DNA of 14,269 bases from CAYJEQ01 sp964370185 (lineage in GTDB: Bacteria; Bacillota; Clostridia; Oscillospirales; Ruminococcaceae), in the NCBI GenBank assembly GCA_964370185.1, contig CAYJIJ010000063.1:1-14269 (forward strand), read 5' to 3'. Below, piece after piece: positions 1 to 7,602 of this stretch; position 1 is the first letter of the stretch; every line of letters starts with the position of its first letter. Below the pieces are notes generated by a model that saw only the letters and a list, made by a program, of their open reading frames with translations, did not search any database and was not told the origin of the DNA. The position numbers and the translations under genes are program-made.

Positions 1-1107
1 CTCGCTAAAAATCAGCTCGCAAAATCGGTGGGGGTTTCTACTGGGGAAACAATATGGCAGGCAAAACAAAAGTGCCCTGATTTATTGGTGGTGTCGCCAC
101 ATTATGAAGCCTATTACATGTATTCGAATTTAGTAAGTGATATATATAAGAAGTACACCGACATGGTGGAGCCTTTTGGAATTGACGAATGTTGGCTTGA
201 TATAACGGGCAGTCTTAGGCTTTTCGGTTCGCCATATGAAATTGCTGAGCGAATACGCAGGGAAGTTTATGAAAATTATGGTGTTACTATATCGGTGGGT
301 GTAAGTTTTAATAAAATTTTTGCTAAAATGGGCAGTGACCTTAAAAAGCCAAACGCTGTTTCGGTTATAAATGAAGACAATTTCAGAGAAATACTTTGGG
401 GACTTTCTGCTTCGGAAATGATGGGTGTTGGCCGTTCAACGGCTAAAAAACTAAAATCCGTGGGCATATATACAATAGGTGATATCGCCCAAAGCAGTCA
501 TGAATATCTAAAAAAGCTCCTTGGCAAACATGGTTTTACCCTATGGCAGTGGGCAAATGGATATGATTACAGCACTGTCTGTCATCAAGATTTTATTTCT
601 GAAGCAAAGAGTGTGGGCAACTCCACCACCTGCGTAAAGGACATTTCCACATTCGATGAAGCCGCGAGGGTAGTACTTGCGCTCTGTGAAAAAATTGCCC
701 ATAGGCTGCGCACTGATTCACTTATGACCTCGGGCATAGTGCTCCATATTAAAACACCGAATTTCTGTGTCAGCGAATACACGCTAAGACTCCCCACCCA
801 ATCATGCGATACTATAACAATATTTTCTGCCGCCCTCAAGCTGTTAAAAGAGAATTGGTTTTGGGAGAGTGATATAAGAGCTATTGGTGTGCGTGCTATT
901 GCACTTTGCTCCGATGGCAAGCAACTCAATCTATTTTGCGACCATCAAAGAGAGCATAAACGTGAAGAGCTTGAAAATAGTATGGATAATATTAGAGGCA
1001 AATTTGGCAAAACGAGCATTAAGCGTGCTTCCCTCATGCTCCCCTCCCTAATGCCAAGGTTTAACACTACCGAAGATATCCATATGCCAAATTTTACAGG
1101 AAAGTAG
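1..1107 (+). CDS. dinB: DNA polymerase IV (Y-family), 5' end cut by window edge
   Basis: Y-family translesion DNA polymerase that bypasses lesions and extends mismatched primers. The reading frame is open from base 1 (codons read LAKNQLAKS...), so the true start lies outside the window; about 45 N-terminal residues, carrying the first catalytic aspartate, are judged missing from the usual length near 410. Visible signs are the catalytic motif GIDECWLD (bases 181-204, acidic pair at 184-189) where most homologues have SIDE, then GVSFNKIFAKMGSDLKKP in the palm, the helix-hairpin-helix segment GVGRSTAKKL, the little-finger domain, and a perfect beta-clamp binding pentapeptide QLNLF at 922-936. 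The gene ends at TAG 1105-1107. The catalytic acids that can be seen are intact, so the enzyme is probably active. It is not obviously linked to its - strand neighbours. Confidence 0.93.
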   Translation, partial: LAKNQLAKSVGVSTGETIWQAKQKCPDLLVVSPHYEAYYMYSNLVSDIYKKYTDMVEPFGIDECWLDITGSLRLFGSPYEIAERIRREVYENYGVTISVGVSFNKIFAKMGSDLKKPNAVSVINEDNFREILWGLSASEMMGVGRSTAKKLKSVGIYTIGDIAQSSHEYLKKLLGKHGFTLWQWANGYDYSTVCHQDFISEAKSVGNSTTCVKDISTFDEAARVVLALCEKIAHRLRTDSLMTSGIVLHIKTPNFCVSEYTLRLPTQSCDTITIFSAALKLLKENWFWESDIRAIGVRAIALCSDGKQLNLFCDHQREHKREELENSMDNIRGKFGKTSIKRASLMLPSLMPRFNTTEDIHMPNFTGK

Positions 1108-1367
1108 TACCTTCTATATAAAGCTATATGGGTATCAAAAACTTTATTAGGAAAATATTTTTTAAAAATTTATCCATGAAGTAGCTATGATAACAGATAA
1201 ACCGAATAAATTATTTTACGCCCTTCCCCCTGATATTCAGTGTGGGGGAGGGCGTAAGTTTAATATTTTATTTAGTTTATGCCTTTTTATTAATTGTTTG
1301 TGACTTAGTTTAGTAATATGGGTAGCTTTACCGATAAAAGCACCCTATAAAATCGTATATTTATTTT
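1108..1367. other. intergenic region between converging dinB and His-rich gene
   Basis: There is no credible gene in these 260 bases. They hold the GC-rich hairpin listed separately (1216-1257) and a second, weaker hairpin at 1320-1345 (GGGT-GCTTT pairing with AAAGC-T-ACCC, one bulge) just beyond the stop of the His-rich gene. The second hairpin has no T-run after it on either strand, so it is not a typical terminator. Confidence 0.5.
1216..1257 (+). terminator. GC-rich hairpin after dinB, probable terminator
   Basis: TTACGCCCTTCCCCC (1216-1230) pairs with GGGGGAGGGCGTAA (1244-1257) with one bulged T and a 13-base loop. It lies about 110 bases past the dinB stop and is followed by AGTTTAATATTTTATTT, an AT-rich but interrupted T-tract. 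On the - strand it could also stop transcripts from the converging His-rich gene. The stem is strong; the weak T-run lowers certainty about intrinsic termination. Confidence 0.55.
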
Positions 1368-1886
1368 TTACGCAAAATATTCAATGCATTTTTCAGTAGG
1401 TGCTATGCTACCATATTCCACAGTGGCTATATCCCCTAAAAATCCATCCTTGCCCACGGCTTGCTCCACTGTTTCTTTAAAATAGCCAAGCACTTCAGAA
1501 TTTTTGTATTCATTATATCCATACCCTTTAAGCTCGATATCGTAATCCAATGTTATCAAGCCTCTCTCCATCAGCATGCTAAGACGATCGCCAACTCTCT
1601 TTACTTCCTCCATGCTGTCTTTGGGATCAATGATAAACACGGGCGCCATCGCTGTTATTGCAAAGCTGTGCTCCTTACTGCTCTTCACTACAAACTGTGC
1701 AACTGGCAGGTAATGATATTCTATAAGGTGCTTTAAAAAGCTAATTTCAGCCTCGCTTATACCTTCTATATTCACCTTTACTTCTTTATGATTACCACAA
1801 GCACAATCTTCTCCATGAGTATGATTATGGTGATGGTGATGTTTTCCTCCGCAGGCACAATTTTCGCCGTGATTATGATTTGACAT
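1368..1886 (-). CDS. small protein with His/Cys-rich metal-binding N-terminus
   Basis: 172-residue cytoplasmic protein of unknown function. The first 34 residues contain ten histidines and four cysteines, arranged as two copies of HGE(N/D)CACG (residues 6-13 and 24-31) around a run of five histidines at 16-20. Such heads bind Ni, Zn, Co or Cu in metal chaperones and storage proteins. Residues about 40-172 form a separate acidic, mixed alpha/beta domain without an obvious motif; the stretch at 44-118 could be a winged-helix-like fold, but this is a guess. The ATG at 1886 is preceded by AAGAGGATGG at good spacing and an extended -10 promoter. It is monocistronic: the DUF378 gene upstream is separated by a hairpin terminator. 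A role in metal handling is inferred from composition only; no catalytic signature is seen. Confidence 0.85.
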   Translation of the reverse strand: MSNHNHGENCACGGKHHHHHNHTHGEDCACGNHKEVKVNIEGISEAEISFLKHLIEYHYLPVAQFVVKSSKEHSFAITAMAPVFIIDPKDSMEEVKRVGDRLSMLMERGLITLDYDIELKGYGYNEYKNSEVLGYFKETVEQAVGKDGFLGDIATVEYGSIAPTEKCIEYFA

Positions 1887-1938
1887 GTTTCCATCCTCTT
1901 TTCTTGTAAAATACCATTAGTATTTACTAACTTCATTC

Positions 1939-1967
1939 ACTATATCATTAAACCTATGCAAATGCAA
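1939..1967 (-). promoter_or_regulatory. promoter of the His-rich gene
   Basis: Reading the - strand, TATAGT (1939-1944) is preceded directly by TGA, making an extended -10, with TTGCAT (1962-1967) 17 bases upstream as a poor -35. It lies about 50 bases before the ATG at 1886. Confidence 0.5.
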
Positions 1968-1976
1968 TAGCAATAG

Positions 1977-2021
1977 AAAACGACTTAGTTTGTATTTACA
2001 CTTCACAAACTAAGTCGTTTT
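1977..2021 (-). terminator. strong hairpin terminator after DUF378 gene, potentially bidirectional
   Basis: A perfect 17-bp stem, arms 1977-1993 and 2005-2021 (core ACGACTTAGTTTGT), with an 11-base loop. It begins about 20 bases past the DUF378 stop. The T-run is CGTTTTCT on the - strand and a better CGTTTTTT on the + strand, so it could work both ways, insulating the His-rich gene promoter. Confidence 0.8.
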
Positions 2022-2041
2022 TTATCGTTTACATTAATAAT

Positions 2042-2236
2042 CTATGTGGTGCTCTCTTTAAATAAGAGTGATATGCACCATATTCCGCCTATTGCCACAA
2101 GGCTGTAAACCACCCTTGCGAGCACCTCCGCGGAGCCACCGAAGACATAAGCAACTAAATCAAACTGGAATACGCCCACAAGCCCCCAGTTTAAGGCTCC
2201 TATTATTACAAGTAATAATGCTATTTTATCAATCAT
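2042..2236 (-). CDS. DUF378 family small membrane protein
   Basis: 64-residue integral membrane protein with two predicted transmembrane helices, about residues 4-24 and 36-58. The pattern IALLLVIIGALNWGLVGVF followed by FDLVAYVFGG and a second helix is typical of the DUF378 (YuzA-like) family, whose function is unknown. I chose ATG at 2236 because AGAGG (2244-2248) then stands 7 bases upstream; the in-frame GTG at 2242 would leave only one base between ribosome binding site and start. It has its own promoter and a strong terminator, so it is transcribed alone although it follows proS on the same strand. Confidence 0.88.
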   Translation of the reverse strand: MIDKIALLLVIIGALNWGLVGVFQFDLVAYVFGGSAEVLARVVYSLVAIGGIWCISLLFKESTT

Positions 2237-2255
2237 AAACACACCTCTTTATTGT

Positions 2256-2285
2256 ATAATAGTAGTTAATCACTGTCTTATCCAA
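2256..2285 (-). promoter_or_regulatory. promoter of the DUF378 gene
   Basis: On the - strand TTGGAT (2280-2285), an 18-base spacer and TATTAT (2256-2261), ending 19 bases before the ATG at 2236. An alternative pair, TTGTCA-17-TATGTT, lies further upstream and is weaker. Confidence 0.5.
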
Positions 2286-2348
2286 TGTGTAACATAACTA
2301 TTGTGATTATTATTGACAAAATTTTAGATTTTATTCGTATTTGAGTTT

Positions 2349-3785
2349 TTAATACGCTTTACCCCAGATAATCATTGTTTTTGCGGGCTTTTCACAGCAT
2401 ACGCAAGTTTCTGCGATTTCTTCCTGCTCAAAAGGCATGCATCTCGAAGTCATCCCCACTTCTTCTTTCACCTTCATTTCACATTCTAAATCGCCGCACC
2501 ACATTGTTTTTACAAAGCCTGTTTCGCCTTCGCTAACTGCTTTTAGCTCGTCAATATTTTTTGCTGTAAACATACGGCTTTCCCTATTTTTAAGAGCACG
2601 CTCATATAGGCCATCATGGACTTTTTTAAGCAGTGTTTCTATTTCATTCTCTAAATTATCGAGTGATACGAAATGTTTTTCCCTGTTGTGACGGGTAACT
2701 ATTACACACTGATTTTTTTCGATATCCTTAGGGCCTATTTCAAGCCTTAATGGCACACCTTTCATCTCGTGCTCAGCATATTTCCATCCTGGGGAATTAT
2801 CGCTGCTATCAACCTTTACACGACAAACTGCTTTTAGCCTATTCTTTAATTCATCAGCTTTTTCAAGCACGCCCGCCTTATGCTGTGCCACAGGAACTAT
2901 AACTACCTGATGTGGCGCTATCGCCGGTGGAAGTGCAAGACCGTTGTCATCGCCATGTGTCATGATTATCGCACCTATTATTCTGGTGGACATGCCCCAT
3001 GAGGTTTGATGTGGATGCATTGGTTTGTTTTCCCTGCCTTGGAATGTTATGTCAAAAGCCTTTGAAAAGCCATCGCCAAAATAGTGGGAAGTACCGCTTT
3101 GAAGTGCTTTACCATCATGCATCATCGCTTCTATTGTATAGGTGGATTCAGCTCCTGCAAATTTTTCTTTATCGGTCTTCTTACCCTTAACAACAGGAAT
3201 TGCAAGATAGTCTTCACAGAGTTTTGCATAAATGTTTAGCATTTGCTCTGTTTCCGCCTTTGCTTCTTCGGCAGTTTCGTGCATTGTATGGCCTTCCTGC
3301 CACCAAAATTCCGAAGTCCTTAGAAATGGTCTGGTGGTTTTTTCCCAACGCACTACCGAACACCACTGATTGTATAGCAGTGGCAAATCACGATGTGAAT
3401 TTATTACCTTTGAGAAATGCTCACAGAAAAGCACTTCCGAAGTCGGGCGCACGCAGAGCCTTTCATTTAATTTTTCGCTTCCCCCATGGGTAACCCATGC
3501 AACTTCAGGCGCAAAGCCATCAACATGGTCTTTCTCCTTTTGAAGTAGGCTTTCGGGGATAAAGAGCGGCATCATTATATTTTCATGCCCTGTTTCTTTA
3601 AACATAGCGTCAAGCGCAGATTTAATATTTTCCCATATAGCACAACCATATGGGCGCACTATCATACAACCTTTAATTGTAGTATAATCCATTAAGTCCG
3701 CTTTTTTAACAACATCGGTATACCATTTTGCGAAATCTACATCCATTGATGTAATCTCGTCAACCATTTTTTTCTGTTCAGCCAT
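2349..3785 (-). CDS. proS: proline--tRNA ligase, archaeal/eukaryotic-type short form
   Basis: Class II aminoacyl-tRNA synthetase that charges tRNA-Pro in the cytoplasm. At 478 residues it matches the short archaeal/eukaryotic-like ProRS, which lacks the editing insertion of the roughly 570-residue E. coli form. In order: motif 1 region around GMIV-like residues 39-52, the RPTSE signature (113-117), motif 2 (WCSVVRWEKTTRPFLRTSEF, 141-160, followed by WWQEGHTMH), motif 3 region before residue 290, the anticodon-binding domain, and a C-terminal segment with clustered cysteines (449, 461, 463, 464) that fits the zinc-binding tail of this subfamily, ending in the conserved GKAY. ATG at 3785 follows AAAGGCGG. 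It is divergent from glyS with separate promoters. Confidence 0.96.
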   Translation of the reverse strand: MAEQKKMVDEITSMDVDFAKWYTDVVKKADLMDYTTIKGCMIVRPYGCAIWENIKSALDAMFKETGHENIMMPLFIPESLLQKEKDHVDGFAPEVAWVTHGGSEKLNERLCVRPTSEVLFCEHFSKVINSHRDLPLLYNQWCSVVRWEKTTRPFLRTSEFWWQEGHTMHETAEEAKAETEQMLNIYAKLCEDYLAIPVVKGKKTDKEKFAGAESTYTIEAMMHDGKALQSGTSHYFGDGFSKAFDITFQGRENKPMHPHQTSWGMSTRIIGAIIMTHGDDNGLALPPAIAPHQVVIVPVAQHKAGVLEKADELKNRLKAVCRVKVDSSDNSPGWKYAEHEMKGVPLRLEIGPKDIEKNQCVIVTRHNREKHFVSLDNLENEIETLLKKVHDGLYERALKNRESRMFTAKNIDELKAVSEGETGFVKTMWCGDLECEMKVKEEVGMTSRCMPFEQEEIAETCVCCEKPAKTMIIWGKAY

Positions 3786-3833
3786 CTTTTGTCAGCCGCC
3801 TTTACTTTTATTATATGAAAATCAATAATAAAC

Positions 3834-3862
3834 ATTATAGTACGCATTTTAAAAAATTTCAA
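3834..3862 (-). promoter_or_regulatory. promoter of proS
   Basis: Near-consensus sigma-A promoter on the - strand: TTGAAA (3857-3862), 17-base spacer, TATAAT (3834-3839). The implied leader is only about 40 bases, too short for a T-box. Confidence 0.8.
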
Positions 3863-3903
3863 CTGCTATATGCTATATTTAAAGGAAAAGTTTATATTTT
3901 CCC

Positions 3904-3932
3904 TTGACTAAAGGCGGTTTTGACGATAAAAT
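3904..3932 (+). promoter_or_regulatory. promoter of glyS
   Basis: TTGACT (3904-3909), 17-base spacer, TAAAAT (3927-3932). Transcription would begin near 3939, about 30 bases before the start codon, leaving no room for a T-box or other structured leader. Confidence 0.8.
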
Positions 3933-3972
3933 TATTTAGTGATTTGATTAATTTTAGAAAGGACATATGTCT

Positions 3973-5358
3973 ATGCTTAAAAATACAGAAAAAACCATGG
4001 AACAAATCGTAACACTCTGCAAAGGTAGGGGCTATGTATTTTCCGGCTCGGAAATATATGGTGGTCTTGCAAACACTTGGGACTACGGCCCACTTGGAGT
4101 GGAGTTTAAAAACAATGTAAAAAAAGCTTGGTGGCAAAAATTCGTGCAGGAGTCCAAATACAATGTGGGGCTTGATAGTGCAATACTCATGAATCCACAA
4201 GCTTGGGTTGCTTCAGGGCATGTTGGTGGATTTTCCGATCCACTTATGGACTGTAAAGACTGCAAAACTCGTCACAGAGCGGATAAACTGATTGAAGATC
4301 AAAGCGACACTGCTCCAAATGGTTGGAGTGATGCGCAGATGATGGACTTTATAAAGGAGCACTCTATAAAATGCCCCGATTGTGGCAGCAGTAATTTTAC
4401 TGATATCAGAAAATTCAATCTGATGTTTAAAACTTTCCAAGGTGTAACCGAGGACAGCAAAAACGAAATTTATCTACGCCCCGAAACAGCGCAGGGCATC
4501 TTTGTAAACTTTGCAAATGTGCAGAGAACCACTCGCAAAAAACTGCCTTTTGGTGTGGCTCAGGTGGGTAAATCCTTTAGAAACGAAATCACCCCCGGTA
4601 ACTTCACTTTCAGAACTCGTGAGTTTGAGCAGATGGAGCTTGAGTTTTTCTGCAAGCCGGGAACTGATATTGAGTGGTTTAACTACTGGAAGGACTACTG
4701 CTATAAATTCCTCTTATCCCTTGGAATGAAAGCGGAAAATGTAAAGCTTCGTGACCACGAGCAGGATGAGCTTTCCCATTACTCAAATGCTACTACCGAT
4801 ATAGAGTTTATGTTCCCATTTGGTTGGGGCGAGCTTTGGGGCATAGCGGATAGAACCGACTTTGACCTTAAGCAACATATGGAACATTCAACTAAATCCC
4901 TCGAGTACTTCGACCAAGAGGACAATTCTAAATATGTGCCATATGTAATAGAACCTTCCCTTGGTGCGGACCGTGTTGCGCTTGCATTTTTATGTGATGC
5001 ATATGACGAAGAAGATTTAGGCGAGGGCGATAAACGCACAGTGCTAAGACTTCATCCAGCACTTGCACCTTTTAAAGCATGTGTACTCCCACTTTCCAAA
5101 AAGCTAAACGAGCAGGCAGGTGCAGTACATGAAATGCTCGCTAAGGAATTTATGATGGACTATGACGATGCTGGCTCCATTGGTAAAAGATACCGCCGTC
5201 AGGACGAAATCGGCACACCTTTCTGCATAACTTACGACTTTGAGTCGGTTGAGGATAATTGTGTCACTGTTAGAATGCGTGACAGCATGGAGCAGGAAAG
5301 AATGCCAATTGATAGTTTAGTTGAGTTCATTAAATCAAAGATTAAATTTGAAGTATAA
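3973..5358 (+). CDS. glyS: glycine--tRNA ligase, single-chain homodimeric type
   Basis: Class II synthetase charging tRNA-Gly. The 461-463 residues and single chain identify the eukaryotic-like alpha2 enzyme, not the bacterial GlyQ/GlyS tetramer. Visible elements (numbered from ATG 3973): SGSEIYGGLANTWDYGPLG at 25-43 near the N-terminus, two CxxC pairs (Cys 94/97 and 134/137) in the inserted domain, motif 2 with FRNEITPGNFTFRTREFEQ (202-220), motif 3 with EPSLGADRVALAFL (327-340), then the anticodon-binding domain ending near FEV. Two in-frame ATGs compete, 3967 and 3973. AAAGGA (3958-3963) is 3 bases from the first and 9 from the second, so 3973 is preferred; the alternative adds two residues. 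It is followed by a strong bidirectional terminator. Confidence 0.95.
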   Translation: MLKNTEKTMEQIVTLCKGRGYVFSGSEIYGGLANTWDYGPLGVEFKNNVKKAWWQKFVQESKYNVGLDSAILMNPQAWVASGHVGGFSDPLMDCKDCKTRHRADKLIEDQSDTAPNGWSDAQMMDFIKEHSIKCPDCGSSNFTDIRKFNLMFKTFQGVTEDSKNEIYLRPETAQGIFVNFANVQRTTRKKLPFGVAQVGKSFRNEITPGNFTFRTREFEQMELEFFCKPGTDIEWFNYWKDYCYKFLLSLGMKAENVKLRDHEQDELSHYSNATTDIEFMFPFGWGELWGIADRTDFDLKQHMEHSTKSLEYFDQEDNSKYVPYVIEPSLGADRVALAFLCDAYDEEDLGEGDKRTVLRLHPALAPFKACVLPLSKKLNEQAGAVHEMLAKEFMMDYDDAGSIGKRYRRQDEIGTPFCITYDFESVEDNCVTVRMRDSMEQERMPIDSLVEFIKSKIKFEV

Positions 5359-5360
5359 TA

Positions 5361-5392
5361 AAAAGCCGATGTGATTTTTCACATCGGCTTTT
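5361..5392. terminator. bidirectional hairpin terminator between glyS and MATE gene
   Basis: A perfect 14-bp stem, AAAAGCCGATGTGA (5361-5374) and TCACATCGGCTTTT (5379-5392), with a TTTT loop. A T-run follows on the + strand and another on the - strand (CTTTTATTAT), so it can end both glyS and the converging MATE operon. It begins 2 bases after the glyS stop. Confidence 0.9.
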
Positions 5393-5461
5393 TTATTACT
5401 TTGCTACCATTCATATGGTATGGATGAGAAAGCTTTTTTATAACTAAATCGAAAATACTTA

Positions 5462-6796
5462 TTAATAATAGTGATAAAAATTCCTATTGGATTTAAATAA
5501 TGCCGCGGTGACAATTAAGCACAGCACTTCTGCAAATACCACGGCGAGCCATATGCCATCAATACCAAATATATATGGTAAAAGCAAAATCATAACAGCT
5601 TGCAGTACCAAGGTACGTAAAAATGAAATAAAAGCAGAAACCCTGCCATTATTTAGTGCGGTAAAGAATGCAGAGGCGAAAATATTTATACTGCTAAAGA
5701 GGTATGATATCGAGTAGAGCCTGAGCGCAGTGACCGATACCGCTAAAAGTTCGGCGTCATATCCCACAAATATGGCGGCAAGCGGAGAGGCAAATACTTC
5801 TGCAATTACTGTGAGCATCACCGCCGATATAATTACTAAAACCATGCTCTTTTTAAGTAGCGAGCGCAACTCATCTATATTATTTGCCCCATAGTGATAG
5901 CTGATAACGGGAGAAGCTCCCACTGTGTAGCCAATGAAAAATCCCTGAAATATAAATGATACATACATAATAATTCCGTATGCTGAAACTCCATTTTCAC
6001 CGATAAACTTCATAAGTTGTAGATTGTATAATATATTTATCAGCGAGAGGGATAAATTCGTCATCATTTCGGAGGCGCCATTTGTCGAGCTTTTAAGCAG
6101 TGCATGGGAATTCCATTTAAATTTAACAAGCTTTAAATTGCTATTATTTTTTTTACCACAAAAATAAATAAACGGTATTATAGCACCTAAAATCTGACTA
6201 ATCCCCGTAGCGAGTGCCGCCCCTGCAATACCAAACTCAAAAACTACAATTAAAAGATAATCTAAAAAGATATTGGTAACTCCAGATACAATAGCTAATA
6301 TTAATCCCATATTGGGTTTATCCGCTACCACCACAAAGGTCTGGAAAGAAGTCTGAAGCATGAATCCCGGCAGGGCTATCAGCATAATTGTACCATATGT
6401 TATGCAGTCGGCAAGAAGCTCGGGAGTAGCGCCAAGCATAATCGAAATAGGCTCTAAAAATGCGATACCGAGTGATGCAAAAATGATTGCTACAACAACC
6501 ATCACATATATTAGCATTGAAAATATTTCGTTTGCTTCATCTTTTTTACCCTCTCCCAAAGATTTCGCCACCAAGGCACAGCCACCAGTGCCAAGCATAA
6601 AGCCGAATGCACCGAAAATCATTATAAAGGGCATAATTAAATTGAGTGATGAAAATGCACTTTTGCCTACAAAATTTGAAACAAACATGCCGTCTACCAC
6701 CCCATATACCGAGGTAAATATCATCATCAGAATTGATGGTATAGTAAATTTTATCAGCTTTGAATAAGAAAAGCTGTCAGATATTTGAATGTTCAT
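5462..6796 (-). CDS. MATE family multidrug/cation antiporter (MepA-like)
   Basis: Inner-membrane Na+- or H+-driven exporter of toxic cations and drugs. The 444 residues are highly hydrophobic, consistent with 12 transmembrane helices in two MatE repeats. Family marks are VDGMFVSNFVGKSAFSSLNL near residues 33-52, the FGFMLGTGGCALVAKSLGEG loop near 63-82, and VVVADKPNMGLILAIVSGVTNIFLDYLLI in the first half, the last being typical of the MepA/DinF-like MATE branch. ATG at 6796 follows AGAGGA at short spacing. It lies 30 bases after marR on the same strand, forming a regulator-pump operon that is presumably derepressed by a MarR ligand. The substrate cannot be read from the sequence. Confidence 0.93.
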   Translation of the reverse strand: MNIQISDSFSYSKLIKFTIPSILMMIFTSVYGVVDGMFVSNFVGKSAFSSLNLIMPFIMIFGAFGFMLGTGGCALVAKSLGEGKKDEANEIFSMLIYVMVVVAIIFASLGIAFLEPISIMLGATPELLADCITYGTIMLIALPGFMLQTSFQTFVVVADKPNMGLILAIVSGVTNIFLDYLLIVVFEFGIAGAALATGISQILGAIIPFIYFCGKKNNSNLKLVKFKWNSHALLKSSTNGASEMMTNLSLSLINILYNLQLMKFIGENGVSAYGIIMYVSFIFQGFFIGYTVGASPVISYHYGANNIDELRSLLKKSMVLVIISAVMLTVIAEVFASPLAAIFVGYDAELLAVSVTALRLYSISYLFSSINIFASAFFTALNNGRVSAFISFLRTLVLQAVMILLLPYIFGIDGIWLAVVFAEVLCLIVTAALFKSNRNFYHYY

Positions 6797-6826
6797 TAGT
6801 CCTCTTTTTCTTTCTTATTTTGTGTA

Positions 6827-7267
6827 TTAGTTGTATTCTTCGTTTGCCATTAGCTCACCTATTACAGAGAGTGTATCGCAAAGCTTATTTAAATCTTCCT
6901 TGGAATATCTGTTTAAAAGCTCCTTTGCAATTTTAGCTTCAAGCTTTCCACCAACTTCCTCGGAATAAGTTTCTTCATTTATATAGAGATAATAAATGCG
7001 CTTATCGTTTTCATCCTGCTTTCGTATTACATAGCCCTTTTTCACAAGCTCATTTATCTTTTGTGTAACCGACGGCCTTGAAACCATCAGTAGGTCTGCA
7101 ATTTGAGTGGCGGTGTATTTCCCCTCTCTGCCTGCAATGATATCCATATATAGTATGTCGTTAAAAGTAAGTTTTGTACTGCCATTTAAGCTATTTTTAT
7201 ATTTAAGCTCAGAAACCGCCATATCATGAAAAAGTCTGGAAATAGTTATCATGATTTTTTTGTCCAT
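6827..7267 (-). CDS. MarR family transcriptional regulator
   Basis: 146-residue dimeric winged-helix DNA-binding protein. The helix-turn-helix lies at residues about 52-76 (TATQIADLLMVSRPSVTQKINEL), the recognition helix at about 64-76, and the wing follows with KQDENDKRIYYLY (83-95), which contains the DxR wing signature of the family. N- and C-terminal helices would form the dimer interface. AAGGAG stands 8 bases before ATG 7267. It is first in an operon with the MATE exporter, and a palindrome overlaps the -35 of their promoter, so it most likely represses itself and the pump. The effector is unknown. Confidence 0.92.
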   Translation of the reverse strand: MDKKIMITISRLFHDMAVSELKYKNSLNGSTKLTFNDILYMDIIAGREGKYTATQIADLLMVSRPSVTQKINELVKKGYVIRKQDENDKRIYYLYINEETYSEEVGGKLEAKIAKELLNRYSKEDLNKLCDTLSVIGELMANEEYN

Positions 7268-7333
7268 TTTAGCATTCTCCTTATTATAAAATCCATTATA
7301 TAGATATTATTGATTAATTATTATAGCCTAACA

Positions 7334-7362
7334 ATAATAGCAAAGTGATTGATAAAAATCAA
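7334..7362 (-). promoter_or_regulatory. promoter of the marR-MATE operon with overlapping operator-like palindrome
   Basis: On the - strand TTGATT (7357-7362), 17-base spacer, TATTAT (7334-7339). The perfect inverted repeat TTGAT-AAAA-ATCAA at 7349-7362 covers the whole -35. A second pair of inverted 7-base arms, ATTATTG (7306-7312) and CAATAAT (7332-7338), spans the -10 and start region. Promoter match is good; assigning the palindrome to MarR is inference from position and geometry. Confidence 0.65.
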
Positions 7363-7423
7363 GGATTATTTGTATTTTGCAGATAGAACAAAATATAAAT
7401 AATAAAGCTTTACTTGATTTTTT

Positions 7424-7458
7424 CAAAAAAATCATGGGGTATGGGGCGAAGCCCCATA
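7424..7458 (-). terminator. possible terminator of the transporter operon
   Basis: On the - strand ATGGGG (7452-7457) can pair with CCCCAT (7434-7439) across a 12-base loop, followed two bases later by a run of seven Ts (7425-7431). The same bases can alternatively form the perfect hairpin at 7440-7458, which would leave the T-run ten bases away. It lies about 180 bases past the last transporter gene, and no better terminator is seen between them. Confidence 0.45.
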
Positions 7459-7602
7459 AATAGAATGGCGAAGCCCAAAAATAATGTATCAATTTTTCAG
7501 GAGCAAAAGAGCGGAGAATTTTTTAGTGAAAAAAGAAAAATGAATAGCGAAAAGTTTTGGTAGAAAATCTTTGACTTTCAATTTAAATCATGGGGCGAAG
7601 CC
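7440..7602. repeat. three GGCGAAGCC hairpin units
   Basis: Unit 1 (7440-7458) is a perfect 8-bp stem, TATGGGGC-GAA-GCCCCATA. Unit 2 (7467-7475) is GGC-GAA-GCC. Unit 3 (7591-7602) reads TGGGGCGAAGCC with a partial outer stem to TCCA at 7605-7608. The phrase ATCATGGGG precedes unit 1 (7431-7439) and also opens unit 3 (7587-7595), so the outer context is duplicated too. This looks like fragments of a short palindromic intergenic repeat family. Confidence 0.6.

Noticed and set aside
1302..1991. GACTTAGTTT occurring at 1302-1311 and again in the terminator stem at 1982-1991
   Set aside because: Ten bases of AT-rich sequence shared once, with no extended similarity; chance is sufficient.
3786..3972. 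T-box riboswitch before glyS or proS
   Set aside because: Strong promoters sit within about 40-60 bases of both starts, and no T-box core sequence or terminator/antiterminator is seen.
6360..6767. 135-codon + strand frame opposite the MATE gene
   Set aside because: Antisense shadow of a clear transporter gene; no ribosome binding site and biased composition typical of a reverse reading of membrane codons.
7440..7602. CRISPR-like array from repeated GGCGAAGCC
   Set aside because: Only three short units with unequal spacing (about 20 and 118 bases), no repeats of 23 or more bases and no cas genes.
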